From: Pyrinomonadaceae bacterium
GTDB taxonomy: Bacteria; Acidobacteriota; Blastocatellia; Pyrinomonadales; Pyrinomonadaceae
DNA length: 64,000 nucleotides
Assembly: GCA_019694395.1 (NCBI GenBank)
Contig: JAIBCC010000012.1
Span: 62,001-126,000, forward strand
Direction: 5' to 3'
Part shown: positions 9,093-17,700 of the stretch, in pieces
How the letters are laid out: the number at the start of each line of letters is the position of its first letter
Numbering within the stretch: the stretch's first letter is position 1
Notes under the pieces: generated by a model
Seen by the model: the letters and a program-made list of their open reading frames with translations, nothing else
Told to the model about the DNA's origin: nothing
Database searches by the model: none
Program-made: the position numbers and the translations under genes

Positions 9093-10223
9093 TTAAGGTG
9101 TAATAATTCCATCATCAGAAATTTTCGGCATTGTATTTGGAAAATCTGCTTGAGAAAGACTTTTGATAGTTCTGATTGATGATTTATTTGGGTCAGGTGT
9201 TAGATCACCCCGTCCGCGTTGAACAAAAGGATTTATTTTGGCATCAATTAGTTTACCGTCAGCCGCAAGATTAACTTCTAAAACCAATGTTTCCGCAGTT
9301 GCGCCAACTAAAGGAAACCATCCGTAAGTTTCAAAATTGCCCAATGAATAAGCAATCAGACGGTCTTTATAAATTTCCATTCCGCGCAAAACGTGGGGAC
9401 CGTGACCAATGACAATATCGGCTCCCGCATCAATCACAGTTCTCGCAAAAGCCGGTAAATTTCCTCGTGCTTCGCCTAAAAAAATTTCGGTGCGTTGGGG
9501 AACGTGAGCATTGACCGCACCTTCTGCTCCGCCGTGAAACGACACCATCACAATATCGGCTTGACTGGCGGCTTTTTCCACCAAAGCTTTGGCGTTATCT
9601 AACTCATTAACATTTGGAACGATTGAATTATGTGCAAACGCGACGACGGCAACTTTTTTGCCTTTGACTTCCAAAAAAGTCATCGCATATTCATTTCGAT
9701 CACTTCCGGCGTGTTTTATTCCAACCGAATCAAGCGTTTTACGGGTTGTTTCGCGTCCCATATCGCCAAAATCTCCAGCGTGATTGTTTGCCAAACTCAA
9801 AACATCAAAACTTGCTTCTTTTAAATAAGCGGCGTAACGAGTCGGCATCCGAAAGGCAAAACAGGTAATTCCGGCACTTGCACCGCATTTTCCCGAATTT
9901 CCGCTATCAAATAACGGTCCTTCGAGATTGGCAAAGGCAATATCGGCTTTTTCAAAGATCGGAGTTACCACTTTCAGCAAATCTTTTCCGTCATTCGGCG
10001 GCATTCGGGACGCATTCGGATACGGAGAACCCATCATAATATCGCCCCCGGCAGCAATTTTAATCGGTTCATTATTTTTCTGCTCGTTCTTTTTTTGCGG
10101 AGCAGCATCTGTATTTGTATTTTGGGCAATATTTGTTTCTTTTGGCTGATTATTTGAAGAATTACAAGAAAAAAGAAACATTGCTGAAACAATTATTAAA
10201 AAAAATTGGACGAAGTTTTTCAT
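9093..10223 (-). CDS. CapA/PgsA-like metallophosphatase-fold lipoprotein
   Basis: A lipoprotein signal ends at LFSC (about residue 20), followed by an Asn/Gln/Lys-rich linker. The domain carries the CapA family signatures GGDIMMG, FANLEGPLF, LANNHAGDFG, SFHGGAEG, GHGPHVLRGMEIY and AYSLGNF. These are the metal-binding Asp/Asn/His residues of the calcineurin-like fold. CapA-like proteins are associated with poly-gamma-glutamate capsule synthesis, but many lone copies have unknown roles. No capB or capC lies beside it, so a capsule role is not supported here. The length of 376 residues is usual. Confidence 0.9.
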   Translation of the reverse strand: MKNFVQFFLIIVSAMFLFSCNSSNNQPKETNIAQNTNTDAAPQKKNEQKNNEPIKIAAGGDIMMGSPYPNASRMPPNDGKDLLKVVTPIFEKADIAFANLEGPLFDSGNSGKCGASAGITCFAFRMPTRYAAYLKEASFDVLSLANNHAGDFGDMGRETTRKTLDSVGIKHAGSDRNEYAMTFLEVKGKKVAVVAFAHNSIVPNVNELDNAKALVEKAASQADIVMVSFHGGAEGAVNAHVPQRTEIFLGEARGNLPAFARTVIDAGADIVIGHGPHVLRGMEIYKDRLIAYSLGNFETYGWFPLVGATAETLVLEVNLAADGKLIDAKINPFVQRGRGDLTPDPNKSSIRTIKSLSQADFPNTMPKISDDGIITP

Positions 10224-10503
10224 AAACTCAAATTTCGAGACAGTTTACAATAATTTTCTAAAATACCAAACCGGTAAAACTGAGAAATTCAAAATGTAAT
10301 TTCCAAACCGAAAAAATTAGGCTTAAATTCCAAAAACTAACCTTATAACCGTATTAAAATCGAAATTTTAATTTATTTAATAAATTTATTTTTGGCGTTT
10401 TTGGTGTATTTTAATAACTGATTTACGAAAATTTGCCTGATGAAACTGATTCTTAAAATTGAGCGAAATCCAAAATAGGACGAACAAGCAAGGGAAGTAA
10501 ACT
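10224..10503. other. AT-rich divergent intergenic region, no gene seen
   Basis: About 280 bases separate the CapA-like gene (minus) from the ABC permease pair (plus), so promoters for both should lie here. The middle is very AT-rich with short palindromic A/T tracts around 10350-10390. The permease gene has a GGGAAG ribosome site at about 10491. I see no reading frame or clear operator. Confidence 0.4.
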
Positions 10504-11769
10504 TTGAATTCAAATATAAAGAAAATCTTTTGGCGGTGGCTGGAGTTTTTAAAAATTGCCTTTGATTCGATCAAAGCTCATCGGTTGCGTTCATTACTGA
10601 CGGTTATTGGTGTGGTGATTGGCGTGGCAGTAGTCACGATTGTCGCAGCTTTGTTGGAAGGTGCAGGTAATTTTGTCGTTTCCCAAACTGCTAATTTTGC
10701 TCCAAATGTTGTCAGAATTGATAAAGCCGCCTTTCAGGATTTTGCCGGAGACGGACAAGCCTTTGTTACCGCACTCTCAAAACGACCAAATATTTATCCA
10801 GATGATTTGCAGGTTCTAAAAAACCGGTTTCAGGAAACACTCGAAATTGGCGGTCAGGCAGATGGGAGTTTGCCGGTCAGACGAAGTGAAAAAACTCTGA
10901 ATGGAATCAATGTTCAAGGAGTTACCCCAAATATCACCAGTTTAACCAGTGTCAAAATTGCCAACGGAAGAGAATTGACCGAAACCGATAATCAATTTCG
11001 CAGTAATGTTTGTGTAATTGGAACAGATATTGTTGATGAGCTTTTTCCTAATCTCAATCCGCTGGGCAAAGAAATCAGAATCGGACAATTACCATTTATC
11101 GTGGTTGGAATTGCCGAGCCGAGAGGTTCTTTATTCGGAGCTTCTCAGGACGGTTTTGTGATGATTCCGCTTGGAACCTTTTCGCGGATCTTTGGTGAAA
11201 GGTCGCGTTCGATCTCAATTCTGGCGCAATCAAAACCTAACCTAAATTTATCAGTTGCCGAAACCGAGGAAGCTGTCAGAGTCGGGATGCGCCAGCTCCG
11301 AAAATTGAAATTCGCCGATGAAGATAATTTTAGTTTAACCACTGCCAAAAGTGTTCAGGCTTTTACCGATACTCTGACAGGCTTGATCGGCACAATTACT
11401 TATCCGCTGACCATAATTGCCTTAGTTGTCGGAGGAGTGGTGGTAATGAATATGATGCTGGCATCAGTGACGGAAAGAACCAAAGAAGTCGGAATCAGAA
11501 TGGCTTTGGGAGCAAGGCGCGGTGACATTTTGACTCAATTTTTGTTCGAGGCTACTTTACTAACACTTTTTGGCGGAATTTTAGGTTTGTTTTTGGCTTT
11601 TGTTTTGGTTTGGGTGGTGGCGTTGATTACCAAATTGCCGATTTTTCTACCGCTTTGGGCGGCTTTTATGGCAATCGGAATTTCGTGTTTAGTAGGAGTA
11701 GTTTTCGGTGTTTTGCCTGCCCGCCGAGCCGCCAAATTAGACCCCATTGAAGCGTTACGAAGTGAATAA
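10504..11769 (+). CDS. MacB/FtsX-type ABC transporter permease (first of pair)
   Basis: The organisation is standard for MacB-type permeases. An N-terminal membrane helix (about 27-50, 'SLLTVIGVVIGVAVVTIVAAL') precedes a periplasmic MacB_PCD domain. Three helices follow in the FtsX domain (about 290-420), which contains 'ASVTERTKEVGIRMALGARRGDILTQFLFEA'. The C-terminal 'LPARRAAKLDPIEALRSE' is typical. The start is a TTG about 10 bases after GGGAAG. Such permeases normally need an ATPase and often a membrane-fusion protein; neither is next to it. The stop is 1 base before the ATG of the second permease. Confidence 0.9.
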   Translation: MNSNIKKIFWRWLEFLKIAFDSIKAHRLRSLLTVIGVVIGVAVVTIVAALLEGAGNFVVSQTANFAPNVVRIDKAAFQDFAGDGQAFVTALSKRPNIYPDDLQVLKNRFQETLEIGGQADGSLPVRRSEKTLNGINVQGVTPNITSLTSVKIANGRELTETDNQFRSNVCVIGTDIVDELFPNLNPLGKEIRIGQLPFIVVGIAEPRGSLFGASQDGFVMIPLGTFSRIFGERSRSISILAQSKPNLNLSVAETEEAVRVGMRQLRKLKFADEDNFSLTTAKSVQAFTDTLTGLIGTITYPLTIIALVVGGVVVMNMMLASVTERTKEVGIRMALGARRGDILTQFLFEATLLTLFGGILGLFLAFVLVWVVALITKLPIFLPLWAAFMAIGISCLVGVVFGVLPARRAAKLDPIEALRSE

Positions 11770-11770
11770 A

Positions 11771-13039
11771 ATGAATATTAATCGCCAACTTTTACGGGAC
11801 ACGATCATTACCGTTTTTGATTCGCTGAGAGCGCATAAATTGCGGGCAGTTTTGACTTTGACCGGGGTTATTATCGGCACGGCGGTTGTTTCGATGGTGG
11901 GTGCGATTTTGACCGGACTTTCCCAAAGAGTAGCTGAAGTTACCGAAAAATCTGCTCCGAATGTCATTTATTTTACGAAACAGGAAAGAATCGGACCCTC
12001 GTTTGACCGACCAACCGCAGAGGAAAGACAAAGGAAGGATTTGACTTACGAAGACGCTTTGGCAATTGCAAATTTACCGACTCCATTAGCGGTTTCGCCC
12101 CAAAAAATCAGAGGCGATTACGGTCCGGCGGTCAATCCGCCAAAAATTACCGCCAGAGGCAGAGAGGGTTTTAATCCTTTGGTTTTAGGCGTTTGGGAAA
12201 ATTATCCGAATATTAGCACCGTTAAACTGGAAAAAGGAAGATTTTTTACTGATTTTGAACGGCAAACCAGAGCTTCGGTCGCTGTGATCGGAAACCGGAT
12301 CGCCGAACAAATTTTTGAGGATGAAAACCCGCTTGAACAAAATATCAAAATTGACGGCAGATTATTCAGGGTTATCGGAGTTTTGGCAGACCCCAGCGGT
12401 CAAGGGGTAATCGGCAGCGACGATTTGGAATTGAGGTCGGTCTATATTCCATTTGAAACCGCTCAAAAATATTATCCAGAAATAAAAGAAACGGCGATTG
12501 TGGTGCGGGCAAGAGCCGGAAAAATTGATGAAACTATTGATGAAGTAACGACACTTTTGCGGCAAAGAAGAGATGTTCCAATCAATGCCCCGAATAATTT
12601 TGGAGTAAACCGGGCTGAACAGGTTTTTACTATCGTCAACCAAGCCATTGCCGGATTGGCTGTAATTGTTGTGCCGATTGCCCTGGCAAGTTTGCTGGTC
12701 GGCGGATTGGGTGTGATGAATATTATGTTGGTTTCGGTGACGGAAAGATCAGCCGAAATCGGAATCAGGCGTTCATTAGGTGCGAAAAAACGCGATATTT
12801 TACTGCAATTTTTGATCGAAGCAATTACCTTGACCGGATTAGGTGGAATCGTCGGGATTCTTTTTGGCTTATCAGTTGCATTTTTAATTCGTTTTTTGAT
12901 TAGTTTTCCAACAGTTGTGCCTCTGTGGGCAATTATTTCAGGTTTATTGACATCGGTAATAATCGGCTTAGTCGCCGGAATTTATCCCGCAGTCAGAGCT
13001 GCCAATCTGGATCCCGTGGTGGCAATGCGGGGAGAATAA
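11771..13039 (+). CDS. MacB/FtsX-type ABC transporter permease (second of pair)
   Basis: It has the same architecture as the preceding permease: an N-terminal helix 'AVLTLTGVIIGTAVVSMVGAIL', a periplasmic MacB_PCD domain, and FtsX helices with 'SVTERSAEIGIRRSLGAKKRDILLQFLIEA', ending 'YPAVRAANLDPVVAMRGE'. The ATG at 11771 is preferred to an upstream in-frame ATG inside the first gene, because translation can be coupled across the 1-base gap. The two probably form a heterodimeric permease, with the ATPase encoded elsewhere. The substrate is unknown; peptides, lipids or antibiotics are typical for the family. Confidence 0.9.
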   Translation: MNINRQLLRDTIITVFDSLRAHKLRAVLTLTGVIIGTAVVSMVGAILTGLSQRVAEVTEKSAPNVIYFTKQERIGPSFDRPTAEERQRKDLTYEDALAIANLPTPLAVSPQKIRGDYGPAVNPPKITARGREGFNPLVLGVWENYPNISTVKLEKGRFFTDFERQTRASVAVIGNRIAEQIFEDENPLEQNIKIDGRLFRVIGVLADPSGQGVIGSDDLELRSVYIPFETAQKYYPEIKETAIVVRARAGKIDETIDEVTTLLRQRRDVPINAPNNFGVNRAEQVFTIVNQAIAGLAVIVVPIALASLLVGGLGVMNIMLVSVTERSAEIGIRRSLGAKKRDILLQFLIEAITLTGLGGIVGILFGLSVAFLIRFLISFPTVVPLWAIISGLLTSVIIGLVAGIYPAVRAANLDPVVAMRGE

Positions 13040-13124
13040 ATTGAAAAGGTAACTTTGAAAAGGGTAAATTCAAAGAGTTTCTGGTTTTTCCTAAATTAAA
13101 TTATTCGTTTATCATATTCTCATT

Positions 13125-14774
13125 ATGAAACGAACTGTCAAAGCTCCAACCGGAACAACTTTAACCTGTAAAAATTGGCTCATCGAAGCCGCTTATCGAA
13201 TGATTCAGAACAACTTAGACCCCCAAGTCGCCTTTGATCCCGATAATTTGATTGTCTATGGCGGACGTGGGAAAGCGGCTCGGAATTGGAATTGTTTTGA
13301 CGCGATTTTAGAATCGCTGAAGAATCTCGAACCTGATGAAACATTGCTTGTCCAATCGGGCAAGCCGGTTGCGGTTTTCAAAACTCATACTGACGCACCA
13401 AAAGTTCTTTTAGCCAATTCAAATATCGTTCCGCATTGGGCGACGCAAGAACAATTTGACCAATACGAACGCGACGGATTGATGATGTATGGTCAAATGA
13501 CCGCCGGAAGCTGGATTTATATCGGCACACAGGGAATTTTGCAGGGAACTTACGAAACTTTCGGTTCATTGGCACGCCAAAACGGTTGGGGAACACTTTC
13601 GGGGAAATTCGTTTTAACTGCCGGACTTGGCGAAATGGGCGGCGCACAGGCTCAGGCAATTACTTTCAATGGTGGAGTCGGTTTGTTGGTGGACGTTGAT
13701 AAATGGCGCATTGACAGACGTTTAGAGCTAAAACAAGTTGACGTTGCCACCGAAAATTTAGACGAAGCGTTGGCTTGGGTAAAAGAATCGGTTGACAAAA
13801 AAGAAGCAAAATCCATCGCGCTTTTAGGCAATGCGGCGGATATTCATTGGCAAATTCTCGAAAAGGGAATTGTGCCGGAAGTTGTGACCGATCAAACTTC
13901 CGCGCACGATGTTTTGATGGGCTACATTCCGCAAAATCTGACCTTAGAAGAAGCCGCCGAACTCCGAAAATCGAATCAAAAAGAATACGAAAAACGCGTA
14001 ATGGATTCGATGGCTCGGCACGTTGAAGCGATGTTGGAATTTCAACGCCGAGGTTCAATTGTTTTTGATTATGGCAACAATCTTCGCCAACGTGCCAAAG
14101 ATAATGGAGTCGAAAACGCTTTCGATTACCCCGGATTTGTTCCCGCCTACATCCGACCACTTTTCTGCGAGGGCAAAGGACCTTTTCGTTGGGTGGCTCT
14201 TAGTGGTGAGAAGGAAGATATTTACAAAACCGATGAAGCGATAATGAATCTGTTTCCCGAAAACGACCATCTTTCGCGTTGGCTGACGATGGCACAGGAA
14301 CAAGTCGAATTCCAAGGCTTACCCGCCAGAATTTGTTGGCTCGGCTACGGTGAACGAGCGAAAGCAGGTTTGAAATTGAACGAATTAGTAGCCAACGGAA
14401 CGCTCAAAGCACCGATTGTCATTGGGCGCGATCATCTCGATTGCGGATCAGTTGCCTCGCCAAACCGCGAAACCGAAGCGATGAAAGACGGTTCTGATGC
14501 CATCGCCGATTGGGTTTATCTCAACGCAATGATTAACGCTGTCGGCGGAGCAACCTGGGTTTCACTCCATCACGGCGGCGGAGTCGGCATCGGTTATTCG
14601 CTCCACGCCGGACAAGTCATTGTGGCAGACGGATCGCCCGAAGCGGCTCGGAGAATTGAAAGAGTTTTAACCACCGATCCCGGAATGGGCGTAGTCAGGC
14701 ACGTTGATGCGGGTTATGATGAGGCGATTGAATTTGCGGAAAAAAATGATGTTAAAATACCGATGAAGAGGTAA
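13125..14774 (+). CDS. hutU: Urocanate hydratase
   Basis: Urocanase (EC 4.2.1.49) uses tightly bound NAD+ to hydrate urocanate to imidazolone propionate in histidine degradation. Diagnostic motifs run the whole length: [85 protein letters not shown] (with the family active-site Cys) and [17 protein letters not shown]. Its 549 residues are full length. No hutH, hutI or hutG lies next to it, so the pathway must be split. The last 70 or so bases are repeated in diverged form 0.7 kb downstream (15399-15474). Confidence 0.97.
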   Translation: MKRTVKAPTGTTLTCKNWLIEAAYRMIQNNLDPQVAFDPDNLIVYGGRGKAARNWNCFDAILESLKNLEPDETLLVQSGKPVAVFKTHTDAPKVLLANSNIVPHWATQEQFDQYERDGLMMYGQMTAGSWIYIGTQGILQGTYETFGSLARQNGWGTLSGKFVLTAGLGEMGGAQAQAITFNGGVGLLVDVDKWRIDRRLELKQVDVATENLDEALAWVKESVDKKEAKSIALLGNAADIHWQILEKGIVPEVVTDQTSAHDVLMGYIPQNLTLEEAAELRKSNQKEYEKRVMDSMARHVEAMLEFQRRGSIVFDYGNNLRQRAKDNGVENAFDYPGFVPAYIRPLFCEGKGPFRWVALSGEKEDIYKTDEAIMNLFPENDHLSRWLTMAQEQVEFQGLPARICWLGYGERAKAGLKLNELVANGTLKAPIVIGRDHLDCGSVASPNRETEAMKDGSDAIADWVYLNAMINAVGGATWVSLHHGGGVGIGYSLHAGQVIVADGSPEAARRIERVLTTDPGMGVVRHVDAGYDEAIEFAEKNDVKIPMKR

Positions 14775-14779
14775 AAGAA

Positions 14780-15400
14780 ATGGCATTTACAGATTTTAAG
14801 ACAGTCGGAGAAGTTCAAAAGAAATATTCAATCAAATACCAACAAGAAAACTTTGTTGCCATCAATCCTTTTCAGGCAAGTCAGACACTGCTTGATGAAT
14901 TGCAATTTGCCGAAAAATATATTGATGTCCGCGTGTCTGAAATGGCAATCAGAGAAAACATAATTTTCCCGATTCTGCGAGAGATTTATCGCCAATATGC
15001 CGAAACTTTTTCACTGTGGAGTCATCAATATATTCGTTACGATGATGTTTTGCTCGGAACTCCCGATTACTTTCTGTCAAAGCGTTCCGAACTCGGCAAA
15101 ACCGTTTTAGAACCGCCGTTTTTGCTCTTTTCCGAAGCCAAGAAAAATGATTTTGATGCAGGTTGGGGACAATGTTTGGCAGAAATGTATTCGGCGCAAA
15201 AGATGAATGAACAGGAATACGGTAAGATTTTAACCATTTTCGGCATTGTAACTGACGGACAAACCTGGCAATTTGGCAAGCTCGCGGAAAATATTTATAC
15301 CTATAATTTTAAGATATTTACGCTTGATGATTTAAATGAATTGCTCGGCGGGTTAGATTTTGTGCATCAAGAAATGTCTGAACAAATCAAAAGTTTATAG
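14780..15400 (+). CDS. Hypothetical protein with PD-(D/E)XK nuclease-like core
   Basis: The segment 'DDVLLGTPDYFLSKRS...PPFLLFSEAKKNDFDAGWGQ' has the spacing of a PD-(D/E)XK core (Asp, then E-A-K about 30 residues later). 'GIVTDGQTWQFGKL' resembles the corresponding part of type I restriction HsdR N-terminal-like proteins. At 206 residues it is a stand-alone domain without helicase or specificity subunits. The ATG is 5 bases after the hutU stop, with GAGG overlapping the hutU end. It lies exactly between the real hutU 3' end and a diverged duplicate of that end, so it looks acquired. The nuclease function is a fold-level guess. Confidence 0.6.
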   Translation: MAFTDFKTVGEVQKKYSIKYQQENFVAINPFQASQTLLDELQFAEKYIDVRVSEMAIRENIIFPILREIYRQYAETFSLWSHQYIRYDDVLLGTPDYFLSKRSELGKTVLEPPFLLFSEAKKNDFDAGWGQCLAEMYSAQKMNEQEYGKILTIFGIVTDGQTWQFGKLAENIYTYNFKIFTLDDLNELLGGLDFVHQEMSEQIKSL

Positions 15401-15474
15401 GCACGTTGATGCTGGTTATGAGGAAGCGATTGAAATTGCAGAATAAAATAATGTAAATAAACCATTGAAACATA
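15399..15474 (+). pseudogene. Diverged duplicate of the hutU 3' end
   Basis: The bases from the stop of the nuclease-like gene onward realign with the last 75 bases of hutU (14697-14770). In the matching frame they read VDAGYEEAIEIAE-stop-NNVNKPLK, against hut[23 protein letters not shown]. The changes are conservative at protein level (D/E, F/I) plus a TAA that replaces the AAA codon. It therefore looks like the tail of a homologous hutU allele now decaying, not a fresh direct repeat. No other part of hutU is present. Confidence 0.75.
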
Positions 15475-15483
15475 ATTATCCCT

Positions 15484-16923
15484 ATGGCAAAAAATAAAAT
15501 GATGGTTAAAAATCTTTGTCATGTAGATTCCAATGTTGATGAAAAGTGGAAAATTGGAATTAGAGAAAAGGTTTGTGGAAATTTTCCTTTACTTGAGTTA
15601 GAAGGAATTCCATATTGTATTCTACATCTGCCAGATAATAATAAAGATAATGATGAATTTAATCAGGCGTTTAATAAATTGATTGAGAATACAACTAAGG
15701 AACTAATCAAAGTTGAGAATGTAACAGAGATAGAAAAAGAAAATTTATTAAGTAAACTAACTTTTGATTTTAGGGCAATTTGCTTTCCAAATCGATTTAG
15801 ATTTAATGGACAAAGATTTACAGTTTTTACCAATTTTAATGGGGCAAAATTTTTAGGAGATGTATTATTTAATGGTGTTGTATTTGATGCCACAATTTCA
15901 TTTAATTCGACTGAGTTTAATGGGGATGTCGAATTTAGACATACAATATTTTCTGAAAAATCACAACTTTACTTTATTCAAACTGATTTCGAAAGACGAA
16001 TTGATTTTTACTTTGCTCGTTTTTCTGGATATTTGCTTTTTTTAGGGTTACAACCTAGAGAAATATTTGTAAACAAATCATCCACTTTTACCCAAAAAGT
16101 TTACTCATTAGATAAGAGACCACAGTATAAATTCAAACCAAATGTGATTTTAGATTTTCAACATTGTAAAGTTGAACAACCTAACAAAATAATTTTTAAT
16201 TCATTAAACTTATATCCGAATTGGTTTATTGATATAAATCCCAAGGAGATAACATTTACAGATGTGTGGTGGGAAAATATCAATAATGATTTTACAAAAT
16301 CAAATGTTAAAACTGAATTAAGAAAACTCGAAGAAAGAGGAATTAGAAACTCTAAACAACTATTCAAAATTACTTGTCGACAATTAGCTGAAAACGCAGA
16401 AAATAATGGACGATTTGAGGAAGCATCTTCATTTAGAAAATTAGCTTTTGAAACTGAAAGGCTTGAACGTAAAGATAAAATAAATAAATGGTGGCGTGAG
16501 GAATTTACTCCGTTGAGTTTTTTGATGAAATCTAGTGAAATGATAAAAAAATTTCCTTACGATTTTGCTCATTTTAGTTATCGTTGGTCTAGTGCTTATG
16601 GTGAAAGTTGGCGGTGGGCAACATTTGTTCTTTTATTAGTTATTTTCCTAGTCTTTCCTGTTATTTATATTCAAACAAATTTTCAAAGCTGTCCAAAAGA
16701 AAAGCCATTATCAATAAGTTTAGGTGAAAAGTCTTGCACTACAGGAGGACTTCCTTTTGGTGAAGCGATTATTCATAGTTTAACAACCGCAACTTTGCAA
16801 AATGTTGAATATCGCAAACCAACAACAGTTTGGGGCGAACTTTGGATAATATTGGAAAAGATATTCGCACCTTTACAAACGGCGTTGCTAGCGTTGGCGA
16901 TTCGGCGGAAGTTTATGCGGTAG
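15484..16923 (+). CDS. Pentapeptide-repeat-like membrane protein
   Basis: After an N-terminal region of about 100 residues there is a run of five-residue-periodic segments with Phe at the repeat centre (FNGQRFTVFTNFNGAKFLG, VLFNGVVFDAT, EFNGDVEFRHTIF, then TDFERRIDFYFARF). This is the pattern of a degenerate pentapeptide beta-helix. A charged helical region follows (about 275-340), one clear membrane helix (WATFVLLLVIFLVFPVIYI, about 379-397) and an amphipathic C-terminal stretch. Some pentapeptide proteins of this shape end in ion-channel-like helices. Codon use is markedly more AT-rich than neighbouring genes, suggesting recent acquisition. Function is unknown. Confidence 0.7.
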   Translation: MAKNKMMVKNLCHVDSNVDEKWKIGIREKVCGNFPLLELEGIPYCILHLPDNNKDNDEFNQAFNKLIENTTKELIKVENVTEIEKENLLSKLTFDFRAICFPNRFRFNGQRFTVFTNFNGAKFLGDVLFNGVVFDATISFNSTEFNGDVEFRHTIFSEKSQLYFIQTDFERRIDFYFARFSGYLLFLGLQPREIFVNKSSTFTQKVYSLDKRPQYKFKPNVILDFQHCKVEQPNKIIFNSLNLYPNWFIDINPKEITFTDVWWENINNDFTKSNVKTELRKLEERGIRNSKQLFKITCRQLAENAENNGRFEEASSFRKLAFETERLERKDKINKWWREEFTPLSFLMKSSEMIKKFPYDFAHFSYRWSSAYGESWRWATFVLLLVIFLVFPVIYIQTNFQSCPKEKPLSISLGEKSCTTGGLPFGEAIIHSLTTATLQNVEYRKPTTVWGELWIILEKIFAPLQTALLALAIRRKFMR

Positions 16924-16996
16924 ACAGAAACGCGAGTGTGAACGAGCGTGTCAAGCACTGAGATGCAACACGCTTCCTAACGGTCGAGTTTCTGCC
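16923..16996. repeat. Hairpin repeat, copy 1 of a pair flanking a nucleotidyltransferase-like gene
   Basis: It begins CAGAAACGCGAGTGTGAACG and closes with the inverted GTTTCTGCC, so it can fold as a stem-loop. The first 30 or so bases match the copy at 17643-17690 (CAGAAAC-GAG-TGTGAA-GAG-GTGTC) with a few changes. It overlaps the stop codon of the pentapeptide-repeat gene by one base. It looks like a small REP-type element and could also act as a terminator. Confidence 0.6.
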
Positions 16997-17018
16997 TTTC
17001 ATAATTATCATTGATTTT

Positions 17019-17606
17019 ATGACCATCAATCTTGATTTACTAGACGAAGAATCAGTAACCGAAGCTATCAATAAAGTTGCCGAAATAAGCAAAACTAACG
17101 ATGTCAGTTGGGCATTGGTTGGCGGTTTAGCGATGGCGATTTATGGCGGGGATTGTAAAACCAAAAACATTGCTTCTATTGCTGATAAACTTTTGCCGTT
17201 GGAAAATCAAGGGAAATTGCGTCAGGGCGGTGAGCGTTATCTAATCAAAACTTCAAAAAAAGAAGTCGCAGTTGATTGGATCATTCGCAATGATGAATTC
17301 AAGGCTATGTTTCAAGATGCTTTGTCAGAAGCTGTTTTAATTGATGATATTCCCGTGCTTACTCCTGAATGTCTTGTAATTCTAAAATTCATCGCCGGAC
17401 GTTTTAAAGATCAAGAAGATGCAGTTTTTTTATTGAGTAAAAAAGGTTTGGTTAATCGGGAAGTTATCAAAGAAAAAATCATCAAACATTTTGGATTAGG
17501 TGCTTGGAGTTTAGCCAAGCATGGATATTATCGGTGGTTCGATCTTGCAGATGGTAAAACTCGTGAGGATGAGCGAAATGAGAAAGAGGGTTACATTGAT
17601 TCCTGA
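17019..17606 (+). CDS. Nucleotidyltransferase-like protein lacking the catalytic DxD
   Basis: 'SWALVGGLAMAIYGGDCKTKNIASI' aligns with the opening of AbiEii/MNT-type nucleotidyltransferases (VGGxAxxxYGxxRxTxDID). However, the metal-binding DID is NIA here, so the usual catalytic pair is missing. A later acidic strand (EVAVDWI) and a helical region (LTPECLVILKFIAGRFKDQEDAVFLL) fit the fold. Relatives are often part of toxin-antitoxin or abortive-infection modules. The 195-residue gene stands alone between two related hairpin repeats. It could be an inactive regulator or a decaying toxin. Confidence 0.6.
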   Translation: MTINLDLLDEESVTEAINKVAEISKTNDVSWALVGGLAMAIYGGDCKTKNIASIADKLLPLENQGKLRQGGERYLIKTSKKEVAVDWIIRNDEFKAMFQDALSEAVLIDDIPVLTPECLVILKFIAGRFKDQEDAVFLLSKKGLVNREVIKEKIIKHFGLGAWSLAKHGYYRWFDLADGKTREDERNEKEGYIDS

Positions 17607-17642
17607 AAGGTAACATTTCGTTGAAAATAATTTCGCATTAAA

Positions 17643-17690
17643 AGGCAGAAACGAGACTGTGAAGGAGAGTGTCCAACTCTGATTTCTGCC
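17643..17690. repeat. Hairpin repeat, copy 2 of the pair
   Basis: GGCAGAAA at the left pairs with TTTCTGCC at the right around GAGACTGTGAAGGAGAGTGTCC. The left half matches copy 1 at 16923. It is placed 10 bases from the stop of the minus-strand astacin-like gene and about 40 bases after the nucleotidyltransferase-like gene, so it may terminate both. Confidence 0.6.
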
Positions 17691-17700
17691 AATTTATCCA

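Noticed and set aside
13666..14160. Long antisense frame opposite hutU
   Set aside because: It lies fully inside a well-conserved enzyme gene and its translation is Arg/Pro-rich without recognisable motifs.
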